Assembly: GCA_032718475.1 (NCBI GenBank)
Contig: JAUCBJ010000744.1
Span: 1-38,860, forward strand
Reading direction: 5' to 3'
DNA length: 38,860 nt
DNA from: Nemertoderma westbladi
Lineage: Eukaryota > Xenacoelomorpha > Nemertodermatida > Nemertodermatidae
Below, one piece after another: positions 29,347 through 38,860 of the stretch. Made by a program: the position numbers and the translations under genes. Below the pieces are notes generated by a model. It searched no databases, was not told where the DNA came from, and was given only the letters and a program-made list of their open reading frames with translations. Within the stretch, counting starts at the first letter, position 1. The number at the start of each line of letters is the position of its first letter.

Positions 29347-29756
29347 TATTATTTTTGTTTTGGAAGTTTTAAACTTGCATACTGCAATTGTAAAAGTGCT
29401 GTATTTATTTTTGGCTTCATTATTTAGAATTTAGTATGGTATGGTTTACGAACCTTCGCTTATATTAGGATATTAATATTATTTTTGTTTTGGTAGTATA
29501 AACTTATGTACTACAATTAGTGTGATAGTGCTGCTGTATTTATGATTATCGTATTGCTTATTGCCTTTTCGTATATTCGAAGTAGAAGTTTGTTAATTAC
29601 TGTTGTTATATTCGAAGTAGAAGTTTATTAATTACTGTTGTTATTATTATTTGGAATTTATATTATGGTATGGTTTATTTTTTGTTTGTATGTTATATGT
29701 AACATGATATTTTGCATCCATTTGGACTTAGGTCAATAAAATCTAGCTATCTATCT
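28681..29756 (+). mobile_element. L2/CR1-like LINE, 3' half with tail
   Basis: A C-terminal coding region (28681-29346) is followed by a 410-base AT-rich 3' UTR and ends GTCAATAAAATCTAGCTATC with a short CTAT repeat at 29756. The 3' UTR contains an internal near-duplication of TTCGAAGTAGAAGTTT...ACTGTTGTTAT (about 29574-29643) and a second pair of related words (ATTATTTTTGTTTTGG at 29346 and 29477). The AATAAA word and the CTAT tail fit an L2/CR1-type LINE end. The 5' part is lost. Confidence 0.65.
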
Positions 29757-29810
29757 GGGGGCTGTGTAATATTCCCCCTAATTTTCCACATATATAGTGA
29801 TTGTTACTTG

Positions 29811-30032
29811 ATGATCCCAAGTAACAGAAGTCGTCCACATGCTCAAGCATGCCATCCGGTCAGAGACTTGCTGAGGACTTTCAAAGTTTACTGTCAAAAT
29901 TGTGGTCTTTTGGAGTTAAAAAAAATACAAACACTAGAAGCAGCCTGTTCTAATGAGTTGAGGAGCCATTGGGTTCCCTCTAGTGATTCTGAGAGTACTC
30001 CTAAGTCATCAGCACAGTCTAGATCAGCTAGG
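29811..30032 (-). mobile_element. Fragment of the APE-type LINE around RT motif C
   Basis: The minus-strand reading matches 14610-14830 of the plus-strand LINE and extends 15 to 25 bases further into the RT core: LADLDCADD then GVLSESLEG. It has a run of A (about 29920) and frameshifts, and lacks about 19 bases lying between two GGATG words in the other copy. Motif C has Cys in place of Tyr. It therefore keeps the piece whose loss disabled the copy at 12368-15413. Confidence 0.8.
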
Positions 30033-31084
30033 AACTTATATTAGTCAGTACATTATTATTTGTTATATATATGTATATGTATATTGATATTGTATATTTA
30101 TTATATTAATAGAATGTAAATTATTAGTTATAGAATATTAAATGGCATTAGAAAATATGTAAATATAATATCACTACGCATTTCAAGTTTATTAAATTTT
30201 TCTTTAGGTAAACCTACATTAAGACAAATAAGTATTCAATGCAGTATGTGGGGCGAGCCATGAAAGTAAGTGGGTCTTCAGAACGTAGTGCAGTGGAGGA
30301 CACTGATGGAGAGTCGTTTCCTGGAGGTGATTGATCCTTCATATCGTCAACCCAAAAATATCAAACCAAGAAATCCAAGGAGGGAGGCTTTACTCAGCCG
30401 AAAAAGCCGAAACCAAAGCCGAAAACAATGATCTATTTAATGTAAGTATTTCATTCCATATAATAAATGTTATTGATTTAATTGTTTAGTGATTTAAATG
30501 TATATAAACTAACAACAGGACGTCCAACAGACAGTTTTAGGAAATTATGCTTGAGCCGGATTTCAAAATGCTCTTATCCGTACATTTTTTTAATTAAAAG
30601 TATGCTATTTTCTGGGTGTATATACTAAATTATGTTCATTTGTGTGAGTTCAGTATGTTTTAGTGACAAAATTGTATTTTATACTACATAGCGCATTGAC
30701 TGATTTCCGTTATTATGTCTTTAATGTTGAACTTTCACTTCAATTAATTTATATGGTTTTAGGGATTTGTCAACAGTGCCAAAACCTTTGCAGTTATTAA
30801 TCATGGTAACGCTGAAAGTAAGATATTTTTTACCCGCGATGTGGGTATCAGGCAGGTTGTTAAGATGGGAACCAGCCTACTGTGGGAATAGATCACGGGG
30901 AGTCATCCTCTTGGTTGAAGCCAACAATCCTACGATAGTTATAGCAACAACAGTGGTATGTCATGTATGTCGGTGGTACGTGATAATCTTAGTAACAAAT
31001 GTAACAATATTAATTTTGACTGTTTCTAAATTGGACAAATCCGTGTTCTCCCCTTTCGATTAGCCGTTATCTAAGATGTAGACA
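30033..31084. other. No firm gene; possible exon-like pieces
   Basis: AT-rich. At 30246-30264 a 19-base word ATGTGGGGCGAGCCATGAA recurs from 17723-17741 with one change. Around 30340-30430 a Lys/Pro/Arg-rich reading precedes GTAAGT (30441-30446), a good splice-donor word, but I see no matching acceptor or domain. The 98-residue frame at 30767-31063 shows no motif. Confidence 0.3.
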
Positions 31085-31396
31085 TCAACATGTAATCCCT
31101 GATTAGTTCGTGATAATATTATGTCATGTGTTATAGTTTATTCGCTGTATTATCTCTGTCTTTTTTTGATGTCTTGTAAATCGTGATAATATTATGTCTA
31201 TGTGTTATAGTTTATTCGCTGTATTATCTTCATCTTTTTTTGATGTCTTGTAAATCGTTTCATTTCTTTTGGTTGTTTGTTCTACACCATTGTTTAATTT
31301 TCGTGTTTATGTTTGTTTGTCAGTATGTTTGGTATTGACATTATTGTTAGAGATTCCATCCCGGATTGACAAAAAAATAACTAACTAACTAATAAA
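31085..31396 (+). mobile_element. LINE 3' end with (AACT)n tail
   Basis: The end ATTCCATCCCGGATTGAC followed by an A-rich run and AACTAACTAACTAA (31378-31391) is the sort of 3' end seen in L2/CR1-type LINEs of aquatic animals. No coding part is readable upstream, so it is a strongly 5'-truncated copy or a 3' UTR remnant. The family differs from the element ending at 29756. Confidence 0.5.
31109..31255 (+). repeat. Two tandem 73-bp copies in a LINE-like 3' UTR
   Basis: CGTGATAATATTATGTC begins copies at 31109 and 31182; they differ at a few positions (CTCTGTC against CTTCATC). They lie in what looks like the 3' UTR of a plus-strand LINE. Confidence 0.85.
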
Positions 31397-33170
31397 CTAA
31401 AAAGCAACTGGACCTAGACTGTTGCATGTAATCAGTGATCAGCTGACAGCAGCCAGCTGATTGGTAGGTTTCACTTCACCAAGGAAGGCATTCTCTATAC
31501 GCCAAGCCAAAGGATGACATTTAAAGTGTGAAGTCCCAAATGGAGAAGGAACGGACAATAAAACACCAAGATATGTGTGACCAGTAACTTATCCACTGGG
31601 AAACAGCACCACAAACTTGAGCCAATCACTTTTCTGCTTGTTGATAATAGGCCAGCGCGTGCAACCATAATGATTTCAAGATGAAGAATCATCATCAATC
31701 AAGAATTTAATATTTTACAGAACAGGCAACAGTTGCTTTTTAGTTTTTTTTAGTTTTATACATACTTTGGTCCTTGCATACCTACTAGTAAATTTTTTAC
31801 TTAACTTGTTTCATTTATTAATAAATATTATTAATTTGAAATATAATTATAAATTAAACTCAGTTGTTTAATGAACTGACACTGACAGAAAATTTAATTT
31901 CTTTAAAAAACAATGGGAACTCCTTGTAGAACAATGTTCTGAAATTTTCCAATAAAATAAAATTTTATTTGCACTTGACAATAGAAACAATAAATAGCAG
32001 TATGATTTTGTTGGTATGATTTGCTACAGATATGAATAGAGAAGATAATGCACAACCTGCGCACATGGAGTATTCAAAATGTACAGATGATGAAGGCTAA
32101 GAACCCAAAAAAAGCCAATGGAAAGCCAATGAGATAGAGGAGAAACCCAAGAAAAAAACCACGTTTCAAATAAACGACCCATGGACTTAGGAGAGGGAGG
32201 CTGTAATGAAAGGAATACGAGCCACAAAAACAATGGAACTCCATGGCAAAAAGGTGATAGAGTCTATACAATCAATAACATTTCCCATCTTGAAAGATAG
32301 AACTTGGAGAAATATAAAAAACTATATATATATAAAAAATAACAAAAACTCTCTAGTGCAATTTTGATTATAATGGATTAGCAATTTTGAACGGCAATTA
32401 TGAACTTAGATGAACTTGGGTGAGTTTTTCCATTGTATTTCTTTGTTGTTGTGTTATCTTTGTTACATTATAAATAGGGGTAGGTCTGCGTAGCAAGATA
32501 TATAAATATAAAATTGATAGAGAGGTACTATTAATACCTATTAGGCATTAAAGTTTAAATTATTTTCCATCCCAGGCAGAAATAATGTTGCCTTGTAAGT
32601 TGCTTGTATTTGTATAATTTCAACATTTAGATTTATAAATTTAGTATATGAAATCTTCTATGAAATCTTCTAATAATAAAGGTAATAACGAGTTCGATCC
32701 TGGTTGAATATTTTGTGATATGAAAAATAATCTATGTTACCAAGTGGTAAATAAATGTAGACACATTATATTATGGGTCTTAAAATAGTAATGAGTTGTC
32801 TGAAAAGTTGAAAAATTACAGGTAGGAATACACACCCAGATTGTGATAGTGCCTACTATAGTCTACCATTATGAACAAACTCTGCATGAGTCTGCTGAGC
32901 CATAGTAGGTGGGTGGGAACTTCAGCTAATTCCATCATTCCCATTGAACACTATATCTGAATTAATTTCCATGTATTGGTGACCATCTGTTATACAATAG
33001 CAATGTGTGGGTTGAGAAGGAGTCGTTCGAAAAACCCCTTTCCTATAGTAGTCTATGGCAAAGCCTGTCACAGAGCGGGTGTTGTCCCTACTACTTGACT
33101 GGTACTACTGCTACACATTTTGGAAATAAAATGTAATATTATGAAACAATTTTCCAATGACTTTATTTAC
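31397..33170. other. AT-rich gap, no gene seen
   Basis: Short frames at 31495-31698 and 32024-32271 have hydrophobic, low-complexity readings without motifs. I see no element ends here apart from scattered A- or T-rich runs. Confidence 0.4.
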
Positions 33171-33535
33171 CTCTTCAGTATATCTTGAAGTTGTTTCACA
33201 GGATGGATTTCCCAGGTTTACAAGTTATTAATGTTACCAACATCTACAGTTTGATCAACATCATCATCACCAATGGTAGGTTGAAATGGCAATTCAAAAG
33301 TAAAATATTTTCATGTTGTGGTAAAGTGCGTTCAGTATTCATGGGTTCACGAGCATCACAATTTATTGTTTGTATGTGATGGGTGAGATTTTGGAAACGA
33401 ATAAAATCCAACGAACAACCATTTTGGCCACATTTAAGTTTTGCATTATGCTCATTAATTAAATGCATTATCCATAGGTGTTCCCGATATGCAATCAGGG
33501 ATGAGAAATAACCTCCACAGTCACCATGGTGAAAA
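33171..33535 (-). pseudogene. C2H2 zinc-finger exon-like segment
   Basis: The minus-strand reading has two fingers: CGGYFSSLIAYREHLWIMH, and CGQNGCSLDFIRFQNLTHHI. They are followed by an acidic segment in the next frame (PFQPTIGDDDVDQTVDVGN) and HPVKQLQDILK, then GTAAAT at 33170-33165, a usable splice donor. One frameshift near 33295 and an in-frame TAA at 33220-33218 break it. The layout (paired fingers, acidic linker, helical start, donor site) recalls the first exons of zinc-finger proteins common in aquatic invertebrates, some transposon-derived. No downstream exon is recognised. Confidence 0.45.
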
Positions 33536-34086
33536 CATAATTAAAAGTATGCCTAAGTATAATAAACAGAACATAAGTTTATAGGAATAACTTTTATTGG
33601 AAGCAGGACAATTCGGTCCAGGACAATTAATTAATTTATTTATTTATTAGCCCATTAATTTTGTGGTTGGGTTTTTTTGTTAATGATTTATGTATATTTA
33701 ATATATGCTACTTGCATTTGTCATGCCACTATGGCACTTGTCTAAAAATTACACAATGAATGCAATTCGATATTTTTGTATCATATACATGATCAGCATC
33801 TCAAGAAACCTCTAATTTTATAAAATCGTGTTTATTTGGTAATGATTCTTGTTTGACAAATTAGTTCTACTTATATTTTTGGTGCCACACATTGACAAAA
33901 AATGCCGTAATCAATAATGTATGATATATTTCAGTGTCATCAATATAATTCTGTGTCCTACCTGAAAGAGAACGATAGATGATAGGTAACTGGCATTGGC
34001 AGTGGCACTGCCTATGACTGGCACTGGCTACTGGCACTGTCAAAGATCTTTATATGGAGGCTAGAGTCCTCCATGTTGTTAACAGC

Positions 34087-34174
34087 TATAAATTGAGAAG
34101 TCCGTAGGGTGGCAAAGAGCATTTGTCGAAAAGGGCTAGGCCCAATTACAACACGATGGTTTTTTGTGGTAAGT
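34087..34174 (+). promoter_or_regulatory. Possible gene start: TATA box, short first exon, splice donor
   Basis: TATAAAT at 34087-34093 is followed 60 bases later by ATGGTTTTTTGTG (34156-34168) and a perfect donor GTAAGT (34169-34174). The first residues would be MVFC. THAP-type zinc fingers often start in this way, but I found no second exon, so the idea is weak. All three signals lie in the right order and spacing. Confidence 0.3.
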
Positions 34175-35284
34175 ATTTAATATTCATTACGTTATTAGTT
34201 TTTATGTTATTTTCTGTTAATTTTTCGGTAGTGAGATTCATAGTAAGCCATTGAAGGAGATACTTCATGTGTTGGTAGACCTGGGTATTCGCGCGATTTC
34301 ACATTTCCTCAGAGTTACGCATATGTTTGTTTTCCATTTGTCTTTTTTGTTACTCTCAATGTAATGATGAAATGTAGATGAAATGTACTGACTGGATGGA
34401 AGTTGTACATATTCCAATATTGAAAATTATCAATTTTTGTGAAGTTTCAACCAATATTAAAAGTCATGAATTCAATCATGGCAATTAAAAGTAATTTCCC
34501 TATGCTACTCTATAAGTGTATTGTATTTTGCAGTATTTAACTTAATTGATGGATTTTTTTAAATTGAAGTTTTTTTTAAATTGAAGTTTACAAATGTCAG
34601 AACTGCAGTGATATTCTTTGACATAATAATCTTTAATAAGTTTATGTAGTGTAGATGCATTGGCTGTTGTTAATCAATTTATCGAAATATGTTTTTGCTC
34701 TAACGCAGCAGTTTTTTCCTTTGTGAGGCCTAATTTTATTTATAATCATATTGTTGTGATCCAGTGAGATACCATAATCATACGCATCATATCTTGATAG
34801 TTTTTTTATATATCGAAGTTTCTTTTTTTGGAAAGACTCTTAATTTGAAAATTTTTAAATTTGCATGTGTCTTTGTAAGTTATTTTTGTAAGTTATATTT
34901 TTTATTTATCATATCATGTCCATTATTTGTGGAATTTCTTATATAGTCCTATACTTTTGAAAAATATATATTTTATTATAAATACTAAATTTTTTTCAGA
35001 GATGTTATTTCCTCAATGATGTATGTTTATGGTCATTAATAATGGACATGGACAGACATCGAATTTCTTTAGCCCTAATGTTGGGGTTAGCAGCTTAATT
35101 CGAATAAGCAAGCCTGCTTTTAGGGGTGACAAATTTCATTCTACACTGATACTGGTGGTCGTCATGCAACCTGTTGCTATTCTACAAACCGCCGAAAATT
35201 GTTGGCAGCTTAATTCGAATAAACAGTGCAACCTGTTGCTATTCTACAAACCGCCGTTCAAAAAAATTTTGACCAAATTGTCCA

Positions 35285-35374
35285 TGACCGAATTGATCAG
35301 GTCCGAATAGTTCAGGTCCGAATTGTTTGGGTCCAAATTGTCCGGGTCCGAATTGTCCGGGTCCGAATTGTCCG
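35285..35374 (+). repeat. 15-bp minisatellite (GGTCCGAATTGTCCG)
   Basis: Five full units start at 35300, 35315, 35330, 35345 and 35360, plus a partial unit before. The last two are identical and the first ones diverge (AATAGTTCA, AATTGTTTG). Unit length is divisible by three, so both strands stay open by chance. Confidence 0.9.
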
Positions 35375-36497
35375 GATACTGACTAGGACAATTAGGTATC
35401 AAAACATAAATGTATATTAATGGGTCCAAATTGTCCAGGACCAAATTTAATTGGTACCAATACTATATAATGGTTAATGTTCTAGAATCAGTAGTAAATA
35501 TTTTTTCATGGTAGCTTTTGTTTTTTTACTAGCTAGTATATTTTTGGAAATAACAAAATTTTACTTTGTTTGTGAAAAAAAATATTAGCTATGGTAGCTA
35601 AGTTATGGTAGCTATGGTGTTTTTATGGAGCTTGTGAATTATTTACTAGTTTGTAATAGTATATATTTAAATTGTTTAAAACTGATTTTTTAAATATGTT
35701 GCGTAACATGTATAGGTATAGTTGGTTGGTTAACAAGCCTAAATTATTATCCTATACAATAGCTGGATCTCATTCAGGGATATTTTACTGAATTTAGATT
35801 CAAAAGCTGTACCGCCACATGATGTTCAGCTTAAACTGTTCCCATTTATTTAGTGCTTTGGGACCAAATTGTCCTACATCCGTTTTTATTAAAGAAATTC
35901 ATTACAAGAATGTCATACATTGCTAAAAGTGCACAGAAATAAAATATGCCTGATGGTGGTATGGTGAGGTGCATGCATTCAAAAACGATGTCAAAGTTCT
36001 GAGTTGAGTTAAGTCATAATATATATAAAGGTCAATTAAAAATCACTAATTTTTACCACAAAAATAGTTTACAAAAATCTCAATATGGTAAATATTTCAA
36101 AGAAATGGAGAGAAACAAAGTAATAGTAAAAGAAAAACAATAATTATTATGAAAAATGTGGGTATTACTGATATAGATTACTAATTACAGAGTTTTACTT
36201 TTCTTCAGGTAAGATGATTGATTAGCATTTTAAATCAGACAGTACAGAATTAACTTTAGATGACGTACAAATTGACAACCATATATATTGGTTTGAAGCT
36301 TTCATGTACTCCAAATTACATACATGATCAAATTTAAATATAAAGTCTAAACCTTGGAGTATAGACTTGAAAATAAAGCGGTAACTATTGTATATTACAA
36401 CAACTTGTTTGTTGACACTGACAAGAAATGGGTTTATCTGTAATTATCTTGCCTCGTAATCTGTGGCCATTTCATCCAATGTCTTATCCATGTCTGC

Positions 36498-37831
36498 TTA
36501 TGAATTGGTCTCCAAAATGAATGCATTTATAACATCCGCTAACGAAGGCCACCAGTTCTTCCGATTACTACATGATGAAAGCTTGATCATGAACACTTGC
36601 TGGTTACACAACTTCATAGGCAGTGATGCTATACCCAGAAACAATGTGTCATCATCATTAAGGATATTTTTACATTGCTCAGGGGTTAATGATTTTATCA
36701 ATCGCTCACAGATTTCACCAAACCCAACATCAAATATGGCATCATGGACGACTGTTTTATAGTTACAAATTTTGACAAGAGCATCAAAATCATCACAAAC
36801 ACATTAATGTATACATTCACCACTCATCATGTAATTAGTAACCAAATCTCCCAGTGTTAAGACACCTTGAAGATAACCCACAAAACAGAATAGTGATGTA
36901 TGATTATGGTGTGGGTTTGAGTAACCATTATAATTCAAGAATGATAGATCGTTTCCATATTTTGCTTCTGAATCCGAATTAAAAACAATATCCATAAGCA
37001 ATTGCTTCCCCACTTCTGATTTATTAGTACATTTAGTTTCACTGGAATAATATTTTCATTCCCACTAAATATCTTCTTGATTCGGCAGTGTAGTGCCAAC
37101 AACTTGTTATATAACTTCCCACAACCAACTTCAGTTTTACATGTCACAGGCAGTCATGTCACAGAAGCAGTACCAGTCTTGTAGAGTTGTAGTAGTGCTA
37201 GCAGTATTACTTGAACGTTTGACTACCTCCTTTTGATAAAAATATGTCACCTCATATTCACCTTTAAACTTACAGGTAGCTTTTGCTGCATTAAACAAAT
37301 CATGTGTCTTTGTACAATCAAACTTCATAAGGTTCGATGCCACCAAGTTCACCAGCAACTGATGATAAGACTCATTTAAATATCATTCGCACAGCAAATC
37401 TGAACCAATAGGAGTAGAATTAAAAAAAAACAATCCTTCAACAAAATAAGTGGGACATGGAATTTCAATAAATGAACACCGGATGCCACTTTCATACACT
37501 TGATCTGTATTGTCATCACGTCCATGAGGCATGACCATGGCCTACTACACAGCAGGGCCATGTAGGCCATGGGCATGACCCATAATTCATTATCTGCTGG
37601 TGAATTCTCATCACATCCATCACAATCTCTGGCTGGTGAATGAAACAGTCTCATCCTTTTGAGCGGTTGTTCACTACGTCCAGTGAAGCAATCATGGATT
37701 TTGGAACAAATCTGGCTCTGGCCGGACATTTTACTGGATTTGAGCCAGATTTTCAAACAATGCCACTTAGTTACTAAGATGCCCATAAACTTTAAAATTA
37801 CAAAATTAATGTACTGTACAGTAACATACAT
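36498..37831 (-). pseudogene. Unrecognised decayed coding region
   Basis: Several coding-like pieces follow in order on the minus strand: KMSGQSQICSKIHDCFTGRS to DNELWVMPMAYMALL (about 37730-37550); then YESGIRCSFIEIPCPTYFVE and SDLLCE, a TGA, and NESYHQLLVNLVASNLMKFD to about 37140; then KQLLMDIVFNSDSEAKYGND, GYLQGVLTLGDLVTNYMM, a TAA at 36806-36804, and DFDALVKICNYKTVVHDAIF, ERLIKSLTPEQCKNILNDDD and FILETNS, ending at 36498. The last 172 codons share one frame. Mixed charge and few low-complexity runs suggest true former coding, broken by two stops and at least two frameshifts or unseen introns. I know no family for it. Confidence 0.4.
37536..37571. repeat. Inverted repeat CATGGCCTAC...GTAGGCCATG
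   Basis: Ten perfect bases at 37536-37545 pair with 37562-37571 across a 16-base loop. Beyond them the arms go on (CATGAC against GGCATG) with one mismatch. It lies inside the unrecognised decayed coding region. Confidence 0.7.
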
Positions 37832-37849
37832 TGGCCTACCTACTACTGT

Positions 37850-38860
37850 ATTAGCAGACTACAGTAACAGGTACACGTACACTATCAGACTATACTTAGC
37901 AGCTTGGGCCTAGAACTGTACTCGGCGTACTACTACTGGCAGACAAGCAGACTGGACCTAGTTTTCCTGGTAATCGTCTGATTAGGTAATTAAATCATTA
38001 TACAATATTTGTATTGATTTTTTATTTAGATTTTTTATTTTCATATAATTTATTATATTACAAAAAAAGCAATAATTTGTGCTTGTGGGAATATCTACAG
38101 CTCAGGAAAAGCAAAAATTTATTAAAAAATATTAAATAACCTCATTAAAGAATTAAAACTGAAAAATATAGGCCTACGAACTTTAATTCCATGAACAAGA
38201 TTTAACATAATTAACTAATGACAACTAAATAACAATGTTTGCCTATGACCTGATAGAAAAATAACCACAATGTAAAACTGTGGTCATTTAATGATCTGTG
38301 GTCATTATGGTCATCACCATATTCGAATTAGTAGGTGTAGGTCATAGTCTCATGTGTATGGTGGTGTGAAAAATTAAAAATCCGGCTCTGGCTCCGGCTC
38401 TGGCCGGATTTTTTTGCAAATCCGGACATCCGGTTCTGGCCAAAATTTCAGCTTCACTCGTTCCTTAGTAGGCCTATTTTAATTTTCGCTACCAGCTGTG
38501 TGGTGCATGCTGCTATGTCCACATAAGAATGCAATGCACAATATAGGCCCTATCTATTTCAAACTAAATTGTTTTACAATTTTGCCTTAATACAAAGAAC
38601 ATCTGTCAGTTGGGCCTAGAATAGGCCTAACAGGCTAGTCTTAAAAAAAAAAGGTTTTCTCTAACAAGACTTTAATATGCTAACTTGAGGACAAAAATGT
38701 GTATGGCCTAGGCCCCTATATTGTGAATTGGGTAGGCCTAGTGATATACATAGCTGTATACATGCATGCACCAGACTGGAATCCATACACTTTGCGCCGG
38801 ATTAATCCGGCGCACTTTACAATAAAAGCGCGCCAATGTGGCGGTTGGCGCACTCGAAAA
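37850..38860. other. No gene seen; GGCCTA-rich, AT-rich sequence
   Basis: The word GGCCTA or its near-palindrome TAGGCCTA recurs about eight times from 38170 to 38740. No coding sense. The last 60 bases turn GC-rich, with a CGCCGGATTAATCCGGCG palindrome at about 38795-38812 and GCGCGCC shortly after, perhaps the start of another element beyond the right edge. Confidence 0.4.
38376..38413. repeat. Hairpin AAAAATCCGG...CCGGATTTTT
   Basis: Perfect 10-base arms at 38376-38385 and 38404-38413 enclose an 18-base loop of CTCTGG/CTCCGG repeats, with AAATCCGGACATCCGG just after. A related word, GGCTCTGGCCGGA, is at about 37712-37726. Such repeated CCGG words with T- or A-runs are common at ends of DNA transposons, but no partner end is evident. 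Confidence 0.6.

Larger units (their letters stand above)
33606..35883. repeat. Scattered GGACCRAATTGTCC words, possible element ends
   Basis: GGACAATTCGGTCC at 33606-33619 is the reverse complement of the GGACCAAATTGTCC-type words at 35431-35445 (partial) and 35860-35875. The outer words face each other like terminal inverted repeats about 2.3 kb apart. Inside lies a 15-bp minisatellite of the same word. No transposase frame is seen between, so at best a non-autonomous DNA transposon. Confidence 0.35.
33536..36497. other. AT-rich region without a recognised gene
   Basis: Apart from the possible first exon at 34087-34174 and the GTCC-type repeats, I see only AT-rich sequence, with poly-T tracts at about 34555-34580 and 34800-34830 and a near-duplicate of TTCTACAAACCGCCG (35177 and 35243). 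Confidence 0.35.

Noticed and set aside
30767-31063. 98-residue plus-strand frame
   Set aside because: Valine/isoleucine-rich reading without a motif or a coding context; not supported.
32024-32271. Two overlapping hydrophobic minus-strand frames
   Set aside because: Low complexity and mutually overlapping; no sign of a real membrane protein gene.
32689-32704. B-box-like word GAGTTCGATCCTGG suggesting a tRNA
   Set aside because: No A box, D arm or acceptor stem lies at the right distance upstream.

Overview
This window looks like non-coding or weakly coding DNA from a marine invertebrate nuclear genome, filled with layered retrotransposons. No prokaryotic gene organisation, rRNA or CRISPR array is visible. 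Reverse transcriptases of at least five different lineages, BEL/Pao-type polyprotein pieces, splice-donor-like sites, eukaryotic zinc fingers, tandem satellites and long AT-rich intergenic stretches all point to a metazoan. The frequent TAGGCCTA-type words near the right end and the set of LINE families would suit a hemichordate or echinoderm-like deuterostome, but I cannot fix the species and hold that weakly.

Layout. (1) 1-3811, minus strand: an LTR-element-like region, with a 3' polyprotein tail (3586-3811), a polypurine tract, a TATA-bearing LTR-like stretch and a 553-codon open coiled-coil frame that runs off the left edge. (2) 4190-4270: a degenerate tRNA-like (SINE-like) sequence. (3) 4391-9778, minus: a decayed BEL/Pao retrotransposon with gag coiled coils, DUF1759-like gag, zinc knuckles, aspartic protease and a truncated reverse transcriptase; its 3' half is missing. 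(4) 11805-16571: a minus-strand LINE split by a plus-strand APE/RT LINE (about 12368-15413), which itself lacks the YxDD part of its RT. (5) 16647-17372, minus: C-terminal part of a CR1/L2-like LINE. (6) 17376-17708: a degraded uncharacterised C-terminal domain with one in-frame TGA. (7) 17801-19210: a (GTC)n tract and a tandem array of about 150-bp monomers, each carrying a CTCF-core-like word CCGCTAGAGGGC. (8) 20137-21604, plus: a cysteine-rich plus psq/pogo-type transposase-like gene broken by a LINE fragment. (9) 22147-22658: a 246-bp tandem duplication; 22712-22999: a 5'-truncated LINE insertion with a clear 12-bp target-site duplication. (10) 23864-27890, minus: the best preserved element, a LINE encoding an Ulp1/C48 SUMO-type cysteine protease, a zinc finger, an RT with YLDD, a CCHC finger and a PD-(D/E)xK-like endonuclease, in two frames separated only by a 12-base homopolymer. 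(11) 28681-29756, plus: an L2/CR1-like LINE 3' half with its tail; 29811-30032: another copy of the LINE of region 4; 31085-31396: a further LINE 3' end. (12) 33171-33535 and 36498-37831, minus: a C2H2 finger exon-like piece and an unrecognised decayed coding region. (13) 37850-38860: AT-rich sequence with short hairpins.

The genes do not form a pathway; almost all are selfish-element genes in different stages of decay. The stratigraphy (insertions inside insertions, one element with intact frames next to ruined ones) is the main biology. The most interesting objects are the Ulp1-RT-endonuclease element, the CTCF-core-like satellite, the intact coiled-coil frame at the left edge and the transposase-like gene interrupted by a LINE fragment.
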